Source: Edaphobacter sp.
GTDB lineage: Bacteria > Acidobacteriota > Terriglobia > Terriglobales > Acidobacteriaceae
Assembly: GCF_028283685.1 (NCBI RefSeq)
Contig: NZ_JAPWKF010000001.1
Coordinates: forward strand, 434,001 to 498,000
Direction of reading: 5' to 3'
DNA: 64,000 nt
Positions within the stretch are counted from its first letter, which is position 1; the number at the start of each line of letters is the position of its first letter. The notes beneath the pieces are model-generated. The model saw nothing but the letters and a program-made list of their open reading frames with translations. It was not told the DNA's origin and did not search any database. Positions 18,633-28,289 of this stretch are shown here, in pieces. The translations under genes were made by a program, and so were the position numbers.

Positions 18633-20180
18633 ATGTCCATTGAGATTGTTTCGCCTGACGACGTGCGATTCGAAAGGCTCAGCCACGGACAGAACGCACG
18701 CTTTCCTGCAACGGTTGCCGATCGCGCCAGCCGTATCGCTCTATGCGATAGCAGCGAGGATGTTGCCGAGGCCCTCGAACGCTTCGTGCATGCGGGCATA
18801 CGTCCCACGATCCGCTCCGGTGGCAACTGTTATGAAGATTTCACGGATAACAACCCCGGCGGCGCAATCATCGATATCAGCTTCATCGCTGGTACGGATC
18901 CTCTGCCGAACGGCCTGAAGTATCGTCTGGGAGCGGGTACTCCACTCGGACGGGCTTATCCCGATCTTTATAAGCGTGACCTGGTAACCATCCCGGGCGG
19001 CACCTGCGCGCCGGTCTGTGCCGGTGGACATATCTCTGGCGGCGGCTTCGGCCTTCTTTCGCGGCTTCATGGCATTACCCCGGACTGGGTATCGGCCGTC
19101 GACATCGTCACCGTCGATCATGCAGGCAAGGCGCAGATCCTTCGCGCGGACAAAAAGAACCACCCCGATCTGCTGCGAGCCTGCCGAGGCTCCGGGGGCG
19201 GAAACTACGGTATCGTCACCAACTTTCACTTCGAAGAGCTTCCCAAGGCTCCCGTCGAGGTTCTCCGGGGAGGCATCAGCTTCTCGTGGGACAGCATGAC
19301 GCAGGAGCGGTTTACTCGCCTGCTGTATCTGTTCAGCAACTACTGGGAGACGCGTGGTCAGGATAAGGACACCTGGGGCCTCTTTTCCATCTTCAATCTT
19401 TCGCATAGCAGCTCAGGCCACCTCTCGATGTCGGTCAACTTCACGAATCCTGACGGGACCGTGAAAGACACGCGAGTTCTCGACGAGTTCCTGGCTGTCT
19501 TCGACGAGTGCAAGCCCATCGCCGAGATCTCAAAGCATCCGGCGATGGCGCTGCATCACGCCGAGCCGGATCATCCCGGCGAGACCGTCTGCCTGGCAAA
19601 GCATAACGTCTCGAAGATCGCCTGGATCGACTCGCACGGTGGCGGCGGCCGCTCCGGTGGTCCGCCCAGCACGGAACGCCATAAATACAAATCGACATTT
19701 ATGAAGCGAGCCTTCTCCGCAGATGAGGCCGCGTGCTTTTATAAGCACCTCACACGCGAGATTCCCGGCGTCGATCTTTCGAGCAACACGGTGCTCTGCG
19801 ATTCTTTCGGGGCAGCAGTGAACCAGCAGGTGAAGTACGAAGAGACCAGCTCCCCGCAACGCAATTCCATCATGAAGCTGCAGTTCATCGCGTCATGGCG
19901 GGACCCAAAGCAGGATGCCGGTCAGTTTCAATGGATCCGCGACTTCTATACCGATCTCTACCCCGCTATCGGGGATCGTGCACGCTATGCGGGCACACCG
20001 TTCTGGGGGGATCGCTATGAAGGCTGCTATATCAACTACCCGGACGCGGACATGGTGCAGCACGACTTCTGGCATCAGCTCTACTACGGAACGGGCGAAC
20101 TCTATCCGTTCCTGCAGAACGTAAAACGCACCTACGACCCGAACAACATCTTCCACCACGCGATGTCGATACGAGCCTGA
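18633..20180 (+). CDS. FAD-binding oxidoreductase of the BBE (berberine-bridge) type
   Basis: 515 residues with no signal peptide. The PCMH FAD domain is clear: RSGGNCYEDFT near 61-71 and the PGGTCAPVCAGGHISGGGFG loop near 121-140. The C-terminal BBE segment reads YINYPDADM ... YDPNNIFHHAMSI. Bicovalent members attach FAD to a His in RxGGH and a Cys about 60 residues later. Here Cys125 is kept, but the His position is Asn65, so at most a single 6-S-cysteinyl link is expected. Family members oxidise sugars, alcohols or natural products with O2, making peroxide. The substrate is unknown; the position beside glycosidases is only weakly suggestive of a sugar. Confidence 0.82.
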   Translation: MSIEIVSPDDVRFERLSHGQNARFPATVADRASRIALCDSSEDVAEALERFVHAGIRPTIRSGGNCYEDFTDNNPGGAIIDISFIAGTDPLPNGLKYRLGAGTPLGRAYPDLYKRDLVTIPGGTCAPVCAGGHISGGGFGLLSRLHGITPDWVSAVDIVTVDHAGKAQILRADKKNHPDLLRACRGSGGGNYGIVTNFHFEELPKAPVEVLRGGISFSWDSMTQERFTRLLYLFSNYWETRGQDKDTWGLFSIFNLSHSSSGHLSMSVNFTNPDGTVKDTRVLDEFLAVFDECKPIAEISKHPAMALHHAEPDHPGETVCLAKHNVSKIAWIDSHGGGGRSGGPPSTERHKYKSTFMKRAFSADEAACFYKHLTREIPGVDLSSNTVLCDSFGAAVNQQVKYEETSSPQRNSIMKLQFIASWRDPKQDAGQFQWIRDFYTDLYPAIGDRARYAGTPFWGDRYEGCYINYPDADMVQHDFWHQLYYGTGELYPFLQNVKRTYDPNNIFHHAMSIRA

Positions 20181-20216
20181 GGCACAACCTCAGGCCGTAC
20201 CCGTCTTCGCCTGTGC

Positions 20217-21254
20217 TTATGCCATGACCGGCTGCGCCAGCAGTTGCGAGACGATCCCCGCAGCCTCCTCGCACATCTTGCGGCTTACGTCGTAGTGGGT
20301 TACGAAGCGGACGGTGTGTGGTCCAATCGCGCTTGCCAACACTCCACGCGCCTTGAGGGCGGCGGTGAAAGCAGCAGCATCGCCATCGTCCTTGAGCGTA
20401 AAGATGACGATGTTCGTCTGCACACGATCGAGATCAATAATGGCCGAAGCCGTATCTGCCACGGACTTCGCCAACAGACGTGCATTGGCATGATCCTCCG
20501 CGAGCCGCTTCGGCATCTCGTTGAGGGAGATCAGGCCGGCAGCAGCAAGAATACCGGCCTGCCTCATTCCTCCGCCAAGCGCCTTCCTGATGCTTCGGGC
20601 TTTTTCAATTGCAGAACTGCTGCCGACAAGCATCGACCCTACCGGCGCTCCCAGCCCCTTCGACAGGCAGAACATCACCGTGTCGAATCCCTCGGTCAAC
20701 GTCGCAACATCGATACCTAACGCCGTGGCCGCATTGAAGACTCTCGCGCCATCCAGGTGAACCGGCAGGCCTGCTTTCGCGGCTCCGCTCCATACCTCCT
20801 GCATGACGTCGAGCGGTGTCACGGTTCCTCCCGCCATGTTGTGCGTGTTCTCCATGCAGATCAATCCGGTCGTCTGCCGGAAGTACATCTTTGGACCGAA
20901 GGCGCGGCTGATCCTGTCCCAGGTGAGGATGCCACTATCTCCCTCCACCATGCGCGCCTGGCAACCGGAGAAGGCCGCCATCATGGCCATCTCCCAATCG
21001 AGTACATGCGACCGCGACTCGCAGATGACCTCCTGGCCGTGTTGCGTGTGCAAGCGAATGGCAATCTGGTTTCCCATTGAACCTGTGGGCACGAAGATCG
21101 CAGCCTCGCGGCCGAAGACCGTTGCCGCCTCCTGCTCCAACCGGTTCACCGTGGGGTCTTCACCGTAGACATCATCGCCGACTTCCGCCTCGGCCATCGC
21201 CCGTCGCATCGCTTCGGTTGGTTTGGTTACCGTATCGCTTCGCAGATCGATCAT
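20217..21254 (-). CDS. ltaE: Low-specificity L-threonine aldolase
   Basis: 345 residues from ATG 21254, chosen because GGAGG lies eight bases upstream and the protein then begins [12 protein letters not shown], the family's canonical N-terminus. It is a PLP fold-type I enzyme: [15 protein letters not shown], the [11 protein letters not shown] block and the Schiff-base Lys in [13 protein letters not shown]. It cleaves L-threonine or L-allo-threonine to glycine and acetaldehyde. Its ribosome-binding site overlaps the hemW stop codon, so the pair is probably cotranscribed. No functional link between the two is obvious. Confidence 0.92.
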   Translation of the reverse strand: MIDLRSDTVTKPTEAMRRAMAEAEVGDDVYGEDPTVNRLEQEAATVFGREAAIFVPTGSMGNQIAIRLHTQHGQEVICESRSHVLDWEMAMMAAFSGCQARMVEGDSGILTWDRISRAFGPKMYFRQTTGLICMENTHNMAGGTVTPLDVMQEVWSGAAKAGLPVHLDGARVFNAATALGIDVATLTEGFDTVMFCLSKGLGAPVGSMLVGSSSAIEKARSIRKALGGGMRQAGILAAAGLISLNEMPKRLAEDHANARLLAKSVADTASAIIDLDRVQTNIVIFTLKDDGDAAAFTAALKARGVLASAIGPHTVRFVTHYDVSRKMCEEAAGIVSQLLAQPVMA

Positions 21255-21268
21255 TCGACAATCCTCCT

Positions 21269-22486
21269 TCATGCTTCCACCGCTTCAGCGATCAACAGTC
21301 TGCTGAAGACTTCGTTGGAGGCCATACGGCCACTCTGTGTCAGACGCATCCAGCCATCTTTTACCGTAAGTAATCCGGCAGCTTCAATCTCTTTCACGGA
21401 AGGTATAACCCGCTCCAGCAAGTCGCCGTAATCATGCCGGAGGACAGCTATATCGACTCCAACACTCATCCTTAGCCCTAAGAACAGCGACTCTTCAAAG
21501 GCTGCCTCGCGCGTCAGGTACTCTGCCGTGGGCACTTTGCTGCGTGGCATGACAGTTAATGGTCCGCGATCCTGAGAATACGAGTCGAGGTCATCCGTAT
21601 TCTGAAACCTCACCGCGCCACCATCTGTCAGCAGCATGGAGTGGGCATCCAGCCCAAAGCCGATGTAGGGCTGCCTGCGCCAGTATTTGCTGTTGTGCCT
21701 CGACTCGTGCCCTGTGCGTGAGAAGTTTGAGATCTCGTACTGATGCACTCCGGCTGCTTCGAGCAGCGAGCAGCCCAGTTCGTACCATGCGGCAGCCGTA
21801 TCTTCATCAGGAACAGCTGCCGCACCGTATCGTGCGCCCCCTTCGATCACCTCGCGGCCGAGCCGGGAGTCTTCATCGACCTCAAGCATATAGACACTGA
21901 TATGGGTGACTCCGCTGGCAATGGCACGCTGCAACGATTCGCGCCAGCTGTTCTCCGTTTGATGAGGAAGGCCGACGATCAGATCAAGGCAGACTTCCGC
22001 TATACCAGCCGAACGTAGCCGCTGTATCTCGGATTCGCACTCTTTGCCTGTGTGCAGGCGACCTACGGCTGCGGCCTCCCTGTCGAGAAACGACTGGACG
22101 CCAAGACTGATGCGGTTGACGCCCTGCCGCAGAAGTTCGTCCAGCGTCTCATCGCTCAGCTGACCGGGGGCACACTCGATCGTTGTCTCGGCATTGTCGG
22201 CAAGATCAAAGTGGCCGCCAAGAGTCGTGAAGATTCTACGGAACTGTTCGGACGAAAGCAGGCTGGGAGTGCCTCCGCCAAAGTAGATGGAGTCGGCAGT
22301 CCTGGCGAGAATCGCACATTTGGCCGCTGCTGCATCTCTCGCCAGAGAGACCTCTGTGCATAGGCGATCGACGTAGGCATCCATACGCTGAGGCGCAAAG
22401 GCATCCGATGCGAAGTTGCAGAAGCTGCACTTCGCCTTGCAGAACGGTACCGCAAGATAGAGTCCCACCGGATGATTCGGGTCCAC
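21269..22486 (-). CDS. hemW: HemW-type radical SAM heme chaperone (HemN-like)
   Basis: 405 residues, GTG start with GGGAGG five bases upstream. The radical SAM motif is C16xxxC20xxC23 in [12 protein letters not shown]. The family-typical [20 protein letters not shown] and [10 protein letters not shown] blocks and the HemN_C domain follow. The short start, without the N-terminal residues needed for coproporphyrinogen binding in HemN, favours HemW, the heme chaperone, over oxygen-independent coproporphyrinogen oxidase; I infer this from length and motif spacing. It is cytoplasmic and contains a 4Fe-4S cluster. It is upstream of ltaE on the same strand. Confidence 0.9.
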   Translation of the reverse strand: MDPNHPVGLYLAVPFCKAKCSFCNFASDAFAPQRMDAYVDRLCTEVSLARDAAAAKCAILARTADSIYFGGGTPSLLSSEQFRRIFTTLGGHFDLADNAETTIECAPGQLSDETLDELLRQGVNRISLGVQSFLDREAAAVGRLHTGKECESEIQRLRSAGIAEVCLDLIVGLPHQTENSWRESLQRAIASGVTHISVYMLEVDEDSRLGREVIEGGARYGAAAVPDEDTAAAWYELGCSLLEAAGVHQYEISNFSRTGHESRHNSKYWRRQPYIGFGLDAHSMLLTDGGAVRFQNTDDLDSYSQDRGPLTVMPRSKVPTAEYLTREAAFEESLFLGLRMSVGVDIAVLRHDYGDLLERVIPSVKEIEAAGLLTVKDGWMRLTQSGRMASNEVFSRLLIAEAVEA

Positions 22487-22599
22487 AATAGCCTCCCTTC
22501 TATTTTTTCATGCCTGAGCGCTCCGGTACGGCATTTCCCTGCTCACTTCGACGAAACCGCTTGAATCTGCAGCCGCCAGCCAGCATCTAGAATGGAAAG

Positions 22600-24645
22600 A
22601 TGGCCGACCAAGCGAAATCCGCAAAGAAGGAGCCTGCAAAGAAGCCGCAGCAGGACGACGAGGTGGCAGGAAAGGCCTATGACAGCCGCCTGATGCGCCG
22701 CCTGCTCCGTTACCTCAGGCCATACAAGCTTCAGGTCGTCCTCTCCGCTGTTGCGATCCTGATCAAGGCAGCTACCGACGTTGCCGGACCGTTTCTCGTC
22801 AAAGTTGCGGTCGACAACTATATGAGCGGTGCGGTCGCCGGGAATCGTTCGTGGCTCGCGCGGCATCTTGATCCTTCACCGATGGTCGGCATTACCCAGA
22901 TTGCGGCGATCTACCTGGGCGCGCTGCTGCTCAACTTCATCCTTGAGTTCATCCAGACCTACCTTATGCAGTGGACCGGCCAGAAGATTATGTTTGACCT
23001 TCGGAGCCAGATCTTCCGCCATCTGCAGCGCATGTCGCCTGCATTCTTCGATCACAATCCAGTAGGGCGCCTGGTTACCCGTGTCACGTCGGACGTCGAC
23101 GCCCTCAACGAGATGTTTACCTCTGGCGTGCTGGCGATCTTCGAAGACGTCTTCGTTCTTGCCTTCATCATCATCATTATGCTGCGCATGAGCTGGCCAC
23201 TGGCCCTGATCACCATCTCGGTGATTCCGGCCATTCTTTACGTCACCAAGATCTTCCGCAAGCATGTGCGAGACAGCTACCGACGCCAGCGTTCGGCCAC
23301 GGCGCGTATCAACTCTTTTACGCAGGAGTACGTCTCGGGCATGGCCATCGTGCAGCTGTTCAACCGCGAGCGCCGCGCCTTCGATGACTTTGCCGAGGTC
23401 AACGCCGAAAACAAGAAGGCGTGGTCGGACGCCATCTTTGCCTATGCGCTCTACTATCCCATCGTCGAGCTGCTTAGCTCAACCGCCATTGCGCTTGTCA
23501 TCTGGCGCGGCGGCATCAGCGTGCTGAACGCAGAACACTTTCACTGGCTCTCTGCGCATGCGTTCAACGGCCCGGATGGCACAGTGCAGACCAGTCTGTT
23601 CGGAACCGTAACGCTCGGCGTCCTCATAGCGTTCATCCAGTATGCCCAGCGCTTCTTCCGTCCTATCCAGGATCTGAGTGAGAAGTACAACATTCTGCAG
23701 GCGGCGATGGCTGCCGCCGAGCGCGTCTTCAAGCTGCTTGATACCAGCTCCGACATCGTCTCGCCTGCGGCCCCCGTCGCAGGCGATGGGTCAGGGGGCA
23801 TCGAGTTTCGCGACGTGTGGTTTACCTACCAGCGCCTGAACCCGGATCAGCAGGCTCAGATCGCCTCCGCCACCACCTCGGAAGAGCTTGAAGCGATCCC
23901 CGATATCGAATGGATTCTTCGCGGCGTCTCCTTCGAAATCCAGCCCGACGAGACGGCTGCGATCGTCGGCCACACGGGTGCAGGAAAGACGACCATCACC
24001 GGGCTGATGATGCGTTTCTACGACATCCAGCGCGGAGAGATTCTCATCGATGGCGTCGACGTACGCCGGCAGGATCTCAAGACACTGAGGCAGCGTTTCG
24101 GGGTGGTTCTGCAGGACCCATTCCTGTTCACAGGAACGATCGCCGACAACGTACGTCTCGGCTCCAGTTGGATCACCGACGAGCAGCTGGAACGTGCCTG
24201 CGACGAGGTCAACGTAGGCGATTTCATTCGTACCCTGCCGCAACAGTTTCAGGAGCCGGTCCGCGAACGCGGAGCGACACTCTCCACTGGTCAGAAACAG
24301 CTGATCAGCTTTGCCCGGGCGCTTGCGCACGCTCCACGCATCCTCATCCTCGATGAGGCTACCAGCTCGGTCGACACCGACACCGAACTGCGTGTTCGCA
24401 TGGCTCTGTCGCGCATGATCACGGGCCGGACTTCGATCCTCATCGCTCACCGGCTGTCGACCATCCAGCGCGCCGATACCATCCTCGTCATGCACAAGGG
24501 AAAGCTTCGCGAGCGAGGCACTCACCAGCAGCTACTGACTCAACGCGGTCTGTACTGGAAGCTGTACGAGTTGCAGTACAAAGATCAGGAGCTCGATGTC
24601 AGGCCTGATCTCGCGGGACCTCTTCAGCCCCTCAGTGCCGACTAG
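22600..24645 (+). CDS. ABC exporter, fused membrane and ATPase domains
   Basis: 681 residues. A Lys-rich cytoplasmic head (1-30) is followed by a six-helix exporter membrane domain (about 40-350), then an ATPase with Walker A GHTGAGKTT (about 457-464), signature LSTGQKQLISFARAL and Walker B ILILDEATSSVD. The signature is LSTGQ rather than LSGGQ, which is common in MdlB-type half-transporters. A 30-residue insertion (LNPDQQAQIASATTSEELEA) sits between the first ATPase strands. It may homodimerise or pair with an unlinked half. It is divergent from hemW; substrate unknown, lipid or drug export being the common family roles. Confidence 0.9.
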   Translation: MADQAKSAKKEPAKKPQQDDEVAGKAYDSRLMRRLLRYLRPYKLQVVLSAVAILIKAATDVAGPFLVKVAVDNYMSGAVAGNRSWLARHLDPSPMVGITQIAAIYLGALLLNFILEFIQTYLMQWTGQKIMFDLRSQIFRHLQRMSPAFFDHNPVGRLVTRVTSDVDALNEMFTSGVLAIFEDVFVLAFIIIIMLRMSWPLALITISVIPAILYVTKIFRKHVRDSYRRQRSATARINSFTQEYVSGMAIVQLFNRERRAFDDFAEVNAENKKAWSDAIFAYALYYPIVELLSSTAIALVIWRGGISVLNAEHFHWLSAHAFNGPDGTVQTSLFGTVTLGVLIAFIQYAQRFFRPIQDLSEKYNILQAAMAAAERVFKLLDTSSDIVSPAAPVAGDGSGGIEFRDVWFTYQRLNPDQQAQIASATTSEELEAIPDIEWILRGVSFEIQPDETAAIVGHTGAGKTTITGLMMRFYDIQRGEILIDGVDVRRQDLKTLRQRFGVVLQDPFLFTGTIADNVRLGSSWITDEQLERACDEVNVGDFIRTLPQQFQEPVRERGATLSTGQKQLISFARALAHAPRILILDEATSSVDTDTELRVRMALSRMITGRTSILIAHRLSTIQRADTILVMHKGKLRERGTHQQLLTQRGLYWKLYELQYKDQELDVRPDLAGPLQPLSAD

Positions 24646-24679
24646 CTTCTTTGGAGGACTTGTCTGCTGTAAACAAAAG

Positions 24680-24711
24680 AATGGCCCGGAGAGGTAACTT
24701 TCCGGGCCATT
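24680..24711. terminator. Bidirectional terminator between the ABC exporter and eda
   Basis: AATGGCCCGGA (24680-24690), a ten-base loop and TCCGGGCCATT (24701-24711): an eleven-base perfect stem with A- and T-rich flanks on both sides. It lies between two convergent genes. Confidence 0.85.
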
Positions 24712-24733
24712 TAGATTTGAGGACTCAGGCAGA

Positions 24734-25387
24734 TTAGCTGGCCTTCTCCTGAAACTCCTTCACGATCGCGAGGTACTTCTTCGCGCTCTCAGTGACAATC
24801 TCGGGCTTGCCTTCGGCCATCGCCTTTGTATTCACAAGGTCAGCGCCGACACCTAAAGCAAAGGCTCCAGCTTCGAGGAAGTCCCTGGCGGTCGCCAACG
24901 AGACACCACCGGTAGGAATCATCTCTACCTGAGGCAGCGGAGCCTTCAGGGAGCTGAGGTACTTCGCTCCGCCCATTGCTGAGGCCGGAAAGACCTTCAC
25001 AACGTCGGCGCCTGCCTGCCATGCGGTGACAATCTCGGTTGGCGTCAGAGAGCCGGGCAGTGCGGCGATCGAGTACCGCTGGCACATCTCGATTGTCTTG
25101 AGGTTGAGCGCCGGGCTGACGACGAACTTCGCGCCCTCAAGGATGCATGCGCGCGCAGTTTCGGGGTCCAGCACGGTGCCGGCGCCGATGAGAATGTCGG
25201 GGCGCTGCTCGGAGAGCTTGCGCATCACCTGGATCGCACCTGGAACCGTCATCGTGATCTCGAGCACGGTCACACCGCCGGCTGCGATTGCCTCGGCCAG
25301 TGCCAGCGCCTTCTCGACCGACTCGGCCCGCAAGACCGGAACCAGGCCGATCTCCTGCATCTTCTTTAGAACTTCTGCCTTCTTCAT
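24734..25387 (-). CDS. eda: KDPG/KHG aldolase
   Basis: 217 residues, the usual length. Family motifs in order are VLEITMTVPGAI (catalytic Glu43), GAGTVLDPETA, FVVSPALN, LPGSLTPTEI and the Schiff-base Lys131 in ADVVKVFPA. It splits 2-keto-3-deoxy-6-phosphogluconate into pyruvate and glyceraldehyde 3-phosphate, the last step of the uronate route encoded by the two genes just upstream. It lies 12 bases after kdgK and ends the operon before a strong terminator. Confidence 0.95.
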   Translation of the reverse strand: MKKAEVLKKMQEIGLVPVLRAESVEKALALAEAIAAGGVTVLEITMTVPGAIQVMRKLSEQRPDILIGAGTVLDPETARACILEGAKFVVSPALNLKTIEMCQRYSIAALPGSLTPTEIVTAWQAGADVVKVFPASAMGGAKYLSSLKAPLPQVEMIPTGGVSLATARDFLEAGAFALGVGADLVNTKAMAEGKPEIVTESAKKYLAIVKEFQEKAS

Positions 25388-25399
25388 AGTCTCTCTATC

Positions 25400-26500
25400 C
25401 TACCGCTGTACCGCCGCTGAACCACCGCCCATGAGCCGTTCTACCTCACCCAGCGTCGCCATGGAGCTGTCTCCGGGAGTCGTCATCGCCAGCGCACCAT
25501 GCGCCACGCCGCAGTCGAGCGCCCACTTCAGCCCCTTGTGCTCCATCAGGCCGTAGATCAGGCCTGCAGCAAAGGAGTCGCCGCCGCCGACGCGATCGAA
25601 GATCTCCAGATCGTCGAACTTTACGCTCTCGAAGACATTTCCTTCGGCAAACCCAAAGGCTCCCCAGTCATTACGGTTCGCGGTACGGGGACGACGGATC
25701 GTCGTTGCGATGACCTTGATCGCCGGGAAGCTCTCCTGAATGCGTTTGGACATCGCCTCATAGCTTTCGCTGTCGTACCACGGTGGACCGGAGGCAGCAG
25801 CGCAGGTGTCCAGAAGGTCTCCCTCGTGTCCGAAGAGAACATCAACGTACTGCGCCAGTTCGCGATTGAGTCTGCAGGCTGCGGCGCGTCCGCCCGAGGC
25901 CTTCCAAAGCGACGGGCGGTAGTTGCAGTCGAACGAGACGACAACGCCATGCCGTTTGGCGGAGGCCATTGCTTCTTTGGCGACCTCAGCGGTGCTCGGA
26001 GAGAGAGCGCAGTAGACCCCGCCAGTGTGAAACCATCGCACACCTTCGGTGTTGAAGATTGCATCCCAATCGATGTCACCGGGCTTCATCTGCGAGACCG
26101 GGGTATGTCCACGGTCCATCATTCCCATTGCGCCGCGATTGCCGAAGCCGCGCTCAAGGAAGTAGATGCCGTTGCGCGACGCGCGACCGATGCCGTCGTA
26201 CTCGACCCATTTGAGGTGGGAGAGATCGACGCCGCCCTGCAGCATCAGGTCTTCGAGCAGACGACCGACCGGATTATCTGCGACCGCAGTGACCAGCGTC
26301 GTCCGCTGACCGAAGCATCGCCGCAGACCGCGTGCGACGTTGTACTCACCGCCGCCCTCCCAGACGCGAAAGTTGCGCGTCACAGCGATACGTTCTTCGC
26401 CGGGATCGAACCTGACCATCACTTCGCCAAGACTCAGTTCATCCCAGCGACACGCATTCTTCGGCTTAATGTTTAGCCCTGCTGTACCAGACTCGCTCAA
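25400..26500 (-). CDS. kdgK: 2-keto-3-deoxygluconate kinase (PfkB family)
   Basis: 366 residues, a ribokinase/PfkB fold. SLGEVMVRFDPGE and WEGGGEYNVARGL mark the sugar-binding start, and DRVGGGDSFAAGLIYGL (305-321) holds the catalytic Asp308 and anion hole. It phosphorylates KDG to KDPG, feeding Eda 12 bases downstream. It begins six bases after kduI stops. At 366 residues it is longer than E. coli KdgK (about 310), with extra sequence around 120-150 and 230-285. The assignment to KDG rather than another sugar rests mainly on the operon. Confidence 0.92.
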   Translation of the reverse strand: MSESGTAGLNIKPKNACRWDELSLGEVMVRFDPGEERIAVTRNFRVWEGGGEYNVARGLRRCFGQRTTLVTAVADNPVGRLLEDLMLQGGVDLSHLKWVEYDGIGRASRNGIYFLERGFGNRGAMGMMDRGHTPVSQMKPGDIDWDAIFNTEGVRWFHTGGVYCALSPSTAEVAKEAMASAKRHGVVVSFDCNYRPSLWKASGGRAAACRLNRELAQYVDVLFGHEGDLLDTCAAASGPPWYDSESYEAMSKRIQESFPAIKVIATTIRRPRTANRNDWGAFGFAEGNVFESVKFDDLEIFDRVGGGDSFAAGLIYGLMEHKGLKWALDCGVAHGALAMTTPGDSSMATLGEVERLMGGGSAAVQR

Positions 26501-26506
26501 CGCCGC

Positions 26507-27337
26507 TTACCTCAACTCGGCGATAGCAACGCCGTCCATGTCGTCATAGGCCTGGTTTTCACCACCCATGCCCCAGCAGAAGGTGTAGTTCTTCGTGCCG
26601 ACGCCGGCGTGGATCGACCAGCCCGGCGAGACCACGACCTCCTTGTCGGCGACGACGAGGTGGCTGGTTGCATCCGGCGGTCCCATCAAGTGCAGCACGC
26701 GGTGAGCCGGGTCTACGTCGAAGTAGAAGTAGACCTCGCTGCGGCGCATGTGGGTGTGCGGCGGCATCGTGTTCCAGTTGCTGCCGGACTCCAGCATGGT
26801 GAAGCCCATGACCAGCTGGCAGCTCTTGATGCCGTCTTTGAAGATGGCCTTGTAGATCTTGCGCTTATTGCAGGTCTCCACCGCGCCCAGCTCGACCGGC
26901 TTCATGTCGGCGAACTTGACCATCGCGGTCGGATACTCGGCGTGGGCAGGGTAGCTCAGCAGATAGAAGGCGGCGGGATTTGCGGCATCCTTGCTGGAGA
27001 AGGCAACGTCTTTGGCGCCGCGTCCGACGTAGAGGCAGTCGAGCTTGTCGAGGTCGAAGGTCTTCCCATCGACGGTCACGCTGCCTGCACCGCCGACGTT
27101 CAAGATGCCCAGTTCGCGGCGCTCCAGGAAATAATCGGCACGCAGATCGGGATCTGTCTCAAGCTTCAGCGGAGAGGCCGTCGGCACAGCCGAGCCGATG
27201 ACGGTGCGGTCGAGGTCGACATAGGCGAACTCGATCTCGCCGGGCTCAAAGAGCTCCTCAATTAGAAATGTCTCGCGCAACTCCTCGGTATTCATCAGTC
27301 CGTAGCGGACGTGGTCCGCCATCTGGTACAGCCTCAT
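26507..27337 (-). CDS. kduI: 5-keto-4-deoxyuronate isomerase
   Basis: 276 residues from ATG 27337 (AGGAGAG six bases upstream), matching the usual 276-278. The cupin-like fold carries the zinc-site pattern THMRRSEVYFYFD (two His and a Glu) and SIHAGVGT (His). It converts 5-keto-4-deoxyuronate, released from pectin or other unsaturated uronides, to 2,5-diketo-3-deoxygluconate. It is first gene of the kduI-kdgK-eda operon, with a good promoter at 27389-27418. The open frame extends upstream of 27337, but that extension lacks both a ribosome-binding site and family similarity. Confidence 0.95.
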   Translation of the reverse strand: MRLYQMADHVRYGLMNTEELRETFLIEELFEPGEIEFAYVDLDRTVIGSAVPTASPLKLETDPDLRADYFLERRELGILNVGGAGSVTVDGKTFDLDKLDCLYVGRGAKDVAFSSKDAANPAAFYLLSYPAHAEYPTAMVKFADMKPVELGAVETCNKRKIYKAIFKDGIKSCQLVMGFTMLESGSNWNTMPPHTHMRRSEVYFYFDVDPAHRVLHLMGPPDATSHLVVADKEVVVSPGWSIHAGVGTKNYTFCWGMGGENQAYDDMDGVAIAELR

Positions 27338-27388
27338 CGCATCTCTCCTTGGTTCCAAGCCGGCACAAAAGCAATGGCAACCCTTCCA

Positions 27389-27418
27389 ACCATACGAAAC
27401 GGCCAACATCAGCGTCAA
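27389..27418 (-). promoter_or_regulatory. Predicted promoter of the kduI-kdgK-eda operon
   Basis: On the minus strand TTGACG (27413-27418), an 18-base spacer and TATGGT (27389-27394). Transcription would start near 27382, leaving a leader of about 45 bases before kduI. It lies in the 179-base region shared with divergent kduD. Confidence 0.55.
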
Positions 27419-27445
27419 TCAAGCGTGGGAGACACATGAAGAAAA

Positions 27446-27461
27446 GTGGGATTCTTCCCAC
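27446..27461. promoter_or_regulatory. Palindrome in the kduI/kduD intergenic region, possible operator
   Basis: GTGGGATTCTTCCCAC is a perfect six-base inverted repeat with a four-base spacer. A further GTGGGA copy lies at 27425-27430. The site is midway between the two divergent uronate genes, where a shared repressor would bind. No regulator gene adjoins it. Confidence 0.4.
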
Positions 27462-27516
27462 GATAAGGCCAACAGTTGCTCGTGTCGCGCCGTACACAGT
27501 AGTCTTTGGAGCAACC

Positions 27517-28279
27517 ATGCCAACCATTTTTGATACCTTTCGCCTCGACAACAAAGTCGCCCTCGTTACCGGAGCAGCCACGGGTTTGGGAGCCGCTATC
27601 GCCCAGGCTCTGGCCCAGGCAGGCGCCACTGTCGCCGCCCACGGGAACCGCCGCGCCGCGACCGAGACAGCCGAGACGATCGGCGGGAAGGCAGCCGCCT
27701 TCCAGGCCGACCTTTCCACCACGAACGGCCCGATAGAGCTGTTTGAGCAGGTGAAGAGCAAGTTCGGCCAGGTCGATATTCTTATCAACAACGCCGGAAC
27801 GATCATTCGCCATGAAGCAACGGAATATCCCCTCGATGACTGGCAGACGGTGCTGCAGGTCAACCTGACCAGCGTCTTTCAGCTTTCGCAGCTCGTCGGA
27901 CGCGATCTGATCGCGCGCAGCGCTCCGGGCAAGATCGTCAACATCGCTTCACTTCTCAGCTTCCAGAGGTGGAATCCGCGTGCCTGCCTATGCCGCCAGC
28001 AAGGGTGGAGTCGCGCAGCTGACCAAGGCCCTGGCGAACGAGTGGGCACCGAAGAATATCCAGGTCAATGCCATCGCCCCCGGCTACTTTGCCACGACGA
28101 ACACAGAGGCGCTGCAGGCCGATGAGACACGCAACCGTCAGATCCTCGAACGTATTCCGGCCGGTCGATGGGGCAAGCCGAGCGATCTAGCAGGCGCTGC
28201 ACTGTTTTTGAGCGCACCAGCCAGCGATTATGTGACCGGAACCGTGATCACCGTCGATGGCGGATGGATGGGCCGCTAA
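27517..28279 (+). pseudogene. kduD: 2-dehydro-3-deoxy-D-gluconate 5-dehydrogenase (KduD), single-base frameshift
   Basis: An SDR split between two frames. ATG 27517 (GGAG five bases upstream) reads MPTIFDTFRLDNKVALVTGA with the TGAATGLGAAIA nucleotide loop and NNAG, up to [11 protein letters not shown]. The frame then breaks. One extra A at about 27967 (CAG-A-GGTGGA) shifts it. Removing it restores [17 protein letters not shown] with the catalytic YxxxK, and the rest to VDGGWMGR, a 253-residue protein, exactly the KduD length. Both halves are fully conserved, so this is a very recent mutation or a sequencing error. The enzyme would reduce 2,5-diketo-3-deoxygluconate to KDG, between KduI and KdgK. 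Confidence 0.88.
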
Positions 28280-28289
28280 CGCGGCGGCC

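Noticed and set aside
25499-26476. 325-residue plus-strand frame opposite kdgK
   Set aside because: Antisense to kdgK, which has full motifs; the plus-strand translation shows no domain.
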